A DNA stretch of 11,366 bases from Deltaproteobacteria bacterium. Its GTDB lineage: Bacteria > Desulfobacterota > Syntrophia > Syntrophales > UBA2210. The DNA is taken from NCBI GenBank assembly GCA_016935935.1, contig JAFGPZ010000047.1:1-11366 (forward strand), written 5' to 3'. Below the pieces are notes generated by a model. That model was not told the origin of the DNA. It worked only from the letters and a program-made list of their open reading frames with translations, and ran no database searches. The position numbers were made by a program, and so were the translations under genes. Of the stretch, positions 8,807 to 11,366 are shown piece after piece (position 1 is the stretch's first letter; the number at the start of each line of letters is the position of its first letter).

Positions 8807-8838
8807 AAAAAAAGCCCCCATCCCGAAGGATGGGGGCT
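8807..8838 (-). terminator. Rho-independent terminator of the groES-groEL operon
   Basis: On the minus strand an 11-bp perfect stem, AGCCCCCATCC paired with GGATGGGGGCT, is capped by a TTCG tetraloop closed by C-G. It is followed directly by seven T residues (8807-8813 on the plus strand as A). It begins about 30 bases after the groEL stop codon. UUCG-capped GC-rich stems followed by a U-run are the classic intrinsic terminator form. Read on the plus strand there is no U-run, so it should act in one direction only. Confidence 0.95.
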
Positions 8839-8867
8839 GCTATAATCTCGTTAGAGATGATTTGTTG

Positions 8868-10535
<1,668 letters not shown>

Positions 10536-10826
10536 TTATTTCTCAATAATTCCGAGGATATCATCTTCCCTCATGATTAGATAGTCTTCACCGTCCATTT
10601 TGATATCTGTTCCAGCGTACTTACTGAAGAGGACCTTGTCACCGACCTTTACGTCCAGCGCACTCACCTTACCATCTTCCATCTTCTTGCCTTTACCTGC
10701 GGCAATGATTTTGCCCTCCATCGGTTTTTCCTTGGCGCTGTCTGGAATAATAATTCCGCCCTTTGTTTTCTCCTCCTCCTCCAAGCGCTTGACGAGAAGC
10801 CTGTCATGTAATGGTCTAAATTTCAT
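10536..10826 (-). CDS. groS: 10-kDa co-chaperonin GroES
   Basis: A 96-residue GroES subunit that caps the GroEL ring as a heptamer. It begins [14 protein letters not shown], has the mobile loop at about 17-34 ending in GGIIIPDSA (the hydrophobic tripeptide contacts GroEL), and closes with [16 protein letters not shown]. Four in-frame ATGs precede or coincide with this start (10850, 10835, 10832, 10826). I chose 10826 because the protein family starts at MKxRPLHDR and AAAGGAG lies about 10 bases upstream. ATG 10832 is a close second, adding only two residues. It is the first gene of the groES-groEL operon. No CIRCE inverted repeat is found upstream, so HrcA control is not supported. Confidence 0.96.
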   Translation of the reverse strand: MKFRPLHDRLLVKRLEEEEKTKGGIIIPDSAKEKPMEGKIIAAGKGKKMEDGKVSALDVKVGDKVLFSKYAGTDIKMDGEDYLIMREDDILGIIEK

Positions 10827-10887
10827 ACTCATCATTCTCCTTTCGTGCAATTTATTATAATTATAATTTTAAGCAGATCTGACAATC

Positions 10888-10909
10888 AAACATAAGATAA
10901 ACATAAAAT
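10888..10909. repeat. Two-copy 11-bp tandem repeat in the groES promoter
   Basis: On the plus strand AAACATAAGAT (10888-10898) is followed immediately by AAACATAAAAT (10899-10909), with one mismatch. The period is about one helical turn, so both copies would face the same side of the DNA. They cover the -10 element and most of the spacer. It could be an operator or an AT-rich curvature element, or chance in low-complexity DNA. Confidence 0.45.
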
Positions 10910-10921
10910 ATTGTCTGTCAA
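10894..10921 (-). promoter_or_regulatory. sigma70-type promoter of groES-groEL
   Basis: Minus-strand TTGACA (10916-10921, perfect -35) and TATCTT (10894-10899) are 16 bases apart, placing the start near 10886 and giving a leader of about 60 bases. The inverted pair GACAAT (10881-10886) and ATTGTC (10910-10915) brackets the -10 element. An 11-bp tandem repeat occupies the spacer and -10 region. I see neither a CIRCE element nor a clear sigma32 promoter (CTTGAA with CCCCAT), so the mode of heat-shock control is not evident. Confidence 0.6.
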
Positions 10922-10966
10922 GTACGGGAGGGCAATATCTGTTATTTTTTGAAGTAAAGAGAGGGA

Positions 10967-11272
10967 TTATCTTTTGCCGATATGCAAAATACCCTTGGTA
11001 ATGTTGCACAGATGGTCATTCAGTCTCTCCAAATCGGTGAGGATATCAGAAAAAACCAGGCCTGCGTTGCTTACGCACTCCCCCTACCCGAGCCTCATCA
11101 CATGGTTAAGTTTGCACTGCGCAATCAGCTCATCTATCTCCTTGTCGACAGTTAATGTGATAGACGCAGCATTGTCATCGCTATATTCAATGGCACGTCG
11201 GGTATGTCGTATCAGTACGTCGGTCTTATAGAAGAGTTTTTCCAACTCGGTCAGTGCTTCCTCTGAAAACAA
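10967..11272 (-). pseudogene. PhoU-like domain remnant (C-terminus of a Na+/phosphate cotransporter-type protein), amber-interrupted
   Basis: The minus-strand frame encodes FSEEALTELEKLFYKTD, an alpha-helical segment ending HVMRLG, then TAG (11084-11086). The same frame continues for 38 codons, with GECVSNAGLVFSDIL and TDLERLNDHLCNITKGIL, to TAA at 10967-10969. The HxxRL ... G.C ... G..F.DIL..LER..DH.CNI pattern runs across the TAG. It is the familiar second half of the PhoU-like domain attached to NptA/PNaS-type Na+/phosphate cotransporters. So the stop splits one domain, with no frameshift. The frame stays open to the window edge, but codons upstream of about 11275 run through a hairpin repeat and do not resemble PhoU; the TTG at 11270-11272 has no ribosome-binding site. 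A decayed fragment is most likely. A base error at TAG or true readthrough is possible. Confidence 0.65.
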
Positions 11273-11288
11273 GAGATTATATTGAAGC

Positions 11289-11310
11289 TCCCCGCAACAA
11301 GTTGCGGGGA
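11289..11310. repeat. Perfect GC-rich hairpin repeat
   Basis: TCCCCGCAAC and GTTGCGGGGA are perfect inverted 10-mers around two bases, so about 9 bp can pair around a CAAG-type loop. No U-run follows on either strand, so it is not a standard intrinsic terminator. The shape, CCCCGC...GCGGGG followed by AAT, resembles dispersed palindromic repeats that I recall from deltaproteobacterial genomes (recollection, not a search). It abuts the truncated end of the PhoU-like reading frame. Confidence 0.6.
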
Positions 11311-11356
11311 ATCTCCGACTGTTGAGGAAATTGTTTGTTTTATATTCGCTCGCTAA

Positions 11357-11366
11357 CCCCGCCGCA
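11357..11366. repeat. Possible left half of a second hairpin repeat, cut by the window edge
   Basis: The window ends in CCCCGCCGCA, which has the same CCCCGC start as the left arm of the hairpin at 11289-11310, in the same orientation and about 67 bases further on. If it belongs to the same repeat family, the sequence beyond the window should continue with a complementary GCGGCGGGG. Only half is visible, so this is a prediction. Confidence 0.35.

Noticed and set aside
10851..10966. CIRCE operator upstream of groES
   Set aside because: No TTAGCACTC-N9-GAGTGCTAA or near match occurs on either strand.

Overview
The window looks like ordinary chromosomal DNA of an anaerobic, probably Desulfobacterota-like (deltaproteobacterial) organism. 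This is inferred from a small stand-alone siroheme/[4Fe-4S] sulfite-reductase-type protein, a geranylgeranyl-reductase-family flavoprotein, the proteobacterial ileS-lspA pair, and GC-rich hairpin repeats at the right end. No marker gene fixes the taxon.

Layout, left to right. Positions 2-124 (+) hold the last 40 codons of a Sua5/YciO/YrdC-type threonylcarbamoyl-AMP synthase. It converges on a minus-strand pair: the siroheme protein (1439-2110) followed by the flavoprotein (232-1407). The 107 bases between the converging genes hold no gene and no convincing U-tailed terminator. A divergent intergenic region (2111-2397) carries plausible promoters facing both ways. The plus-strand genes that follow are a DUF1846 protein (2398-3915) and an OFA-type major facilitator transporter (3997-5223). 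These converge on lspA (5293-5772) and ileS (5854-8643), both on the minus strand. Upstream lies a textbook intrinsic terminator (8807-8838) that ends the groES-groEL operon (10826 down to 8868), which has a good sigma70-like promoter at 10894-10921. The right end holds the C-terminal part of a PhoU-like domain, of the kind fused to Na+/phosphate cotransporters. It is interrupted by an in-frame TAG and bordered by a perfect hairpin repeat, with half of a possible second hairpin at the window edge.

Functionally the window is mostly housekeeping: tRNA modification, tRNA charging, lipoprotein signal-peptide cleavage and protein folding. The accessory genes are the siroheme/flavoprotein pair, DUF1846 and the transporter, whose substrates are unknown. 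I see no defence system, CRISPR array, insertion sequence, tRNA, rRNA or clearly novel multi-gene system. The points most worth a second look are the amber-interrupted PhoU remnant with its hairpins, the repeat-bearing groES promoter without CIRCE, and the uncharacterised redox pair.
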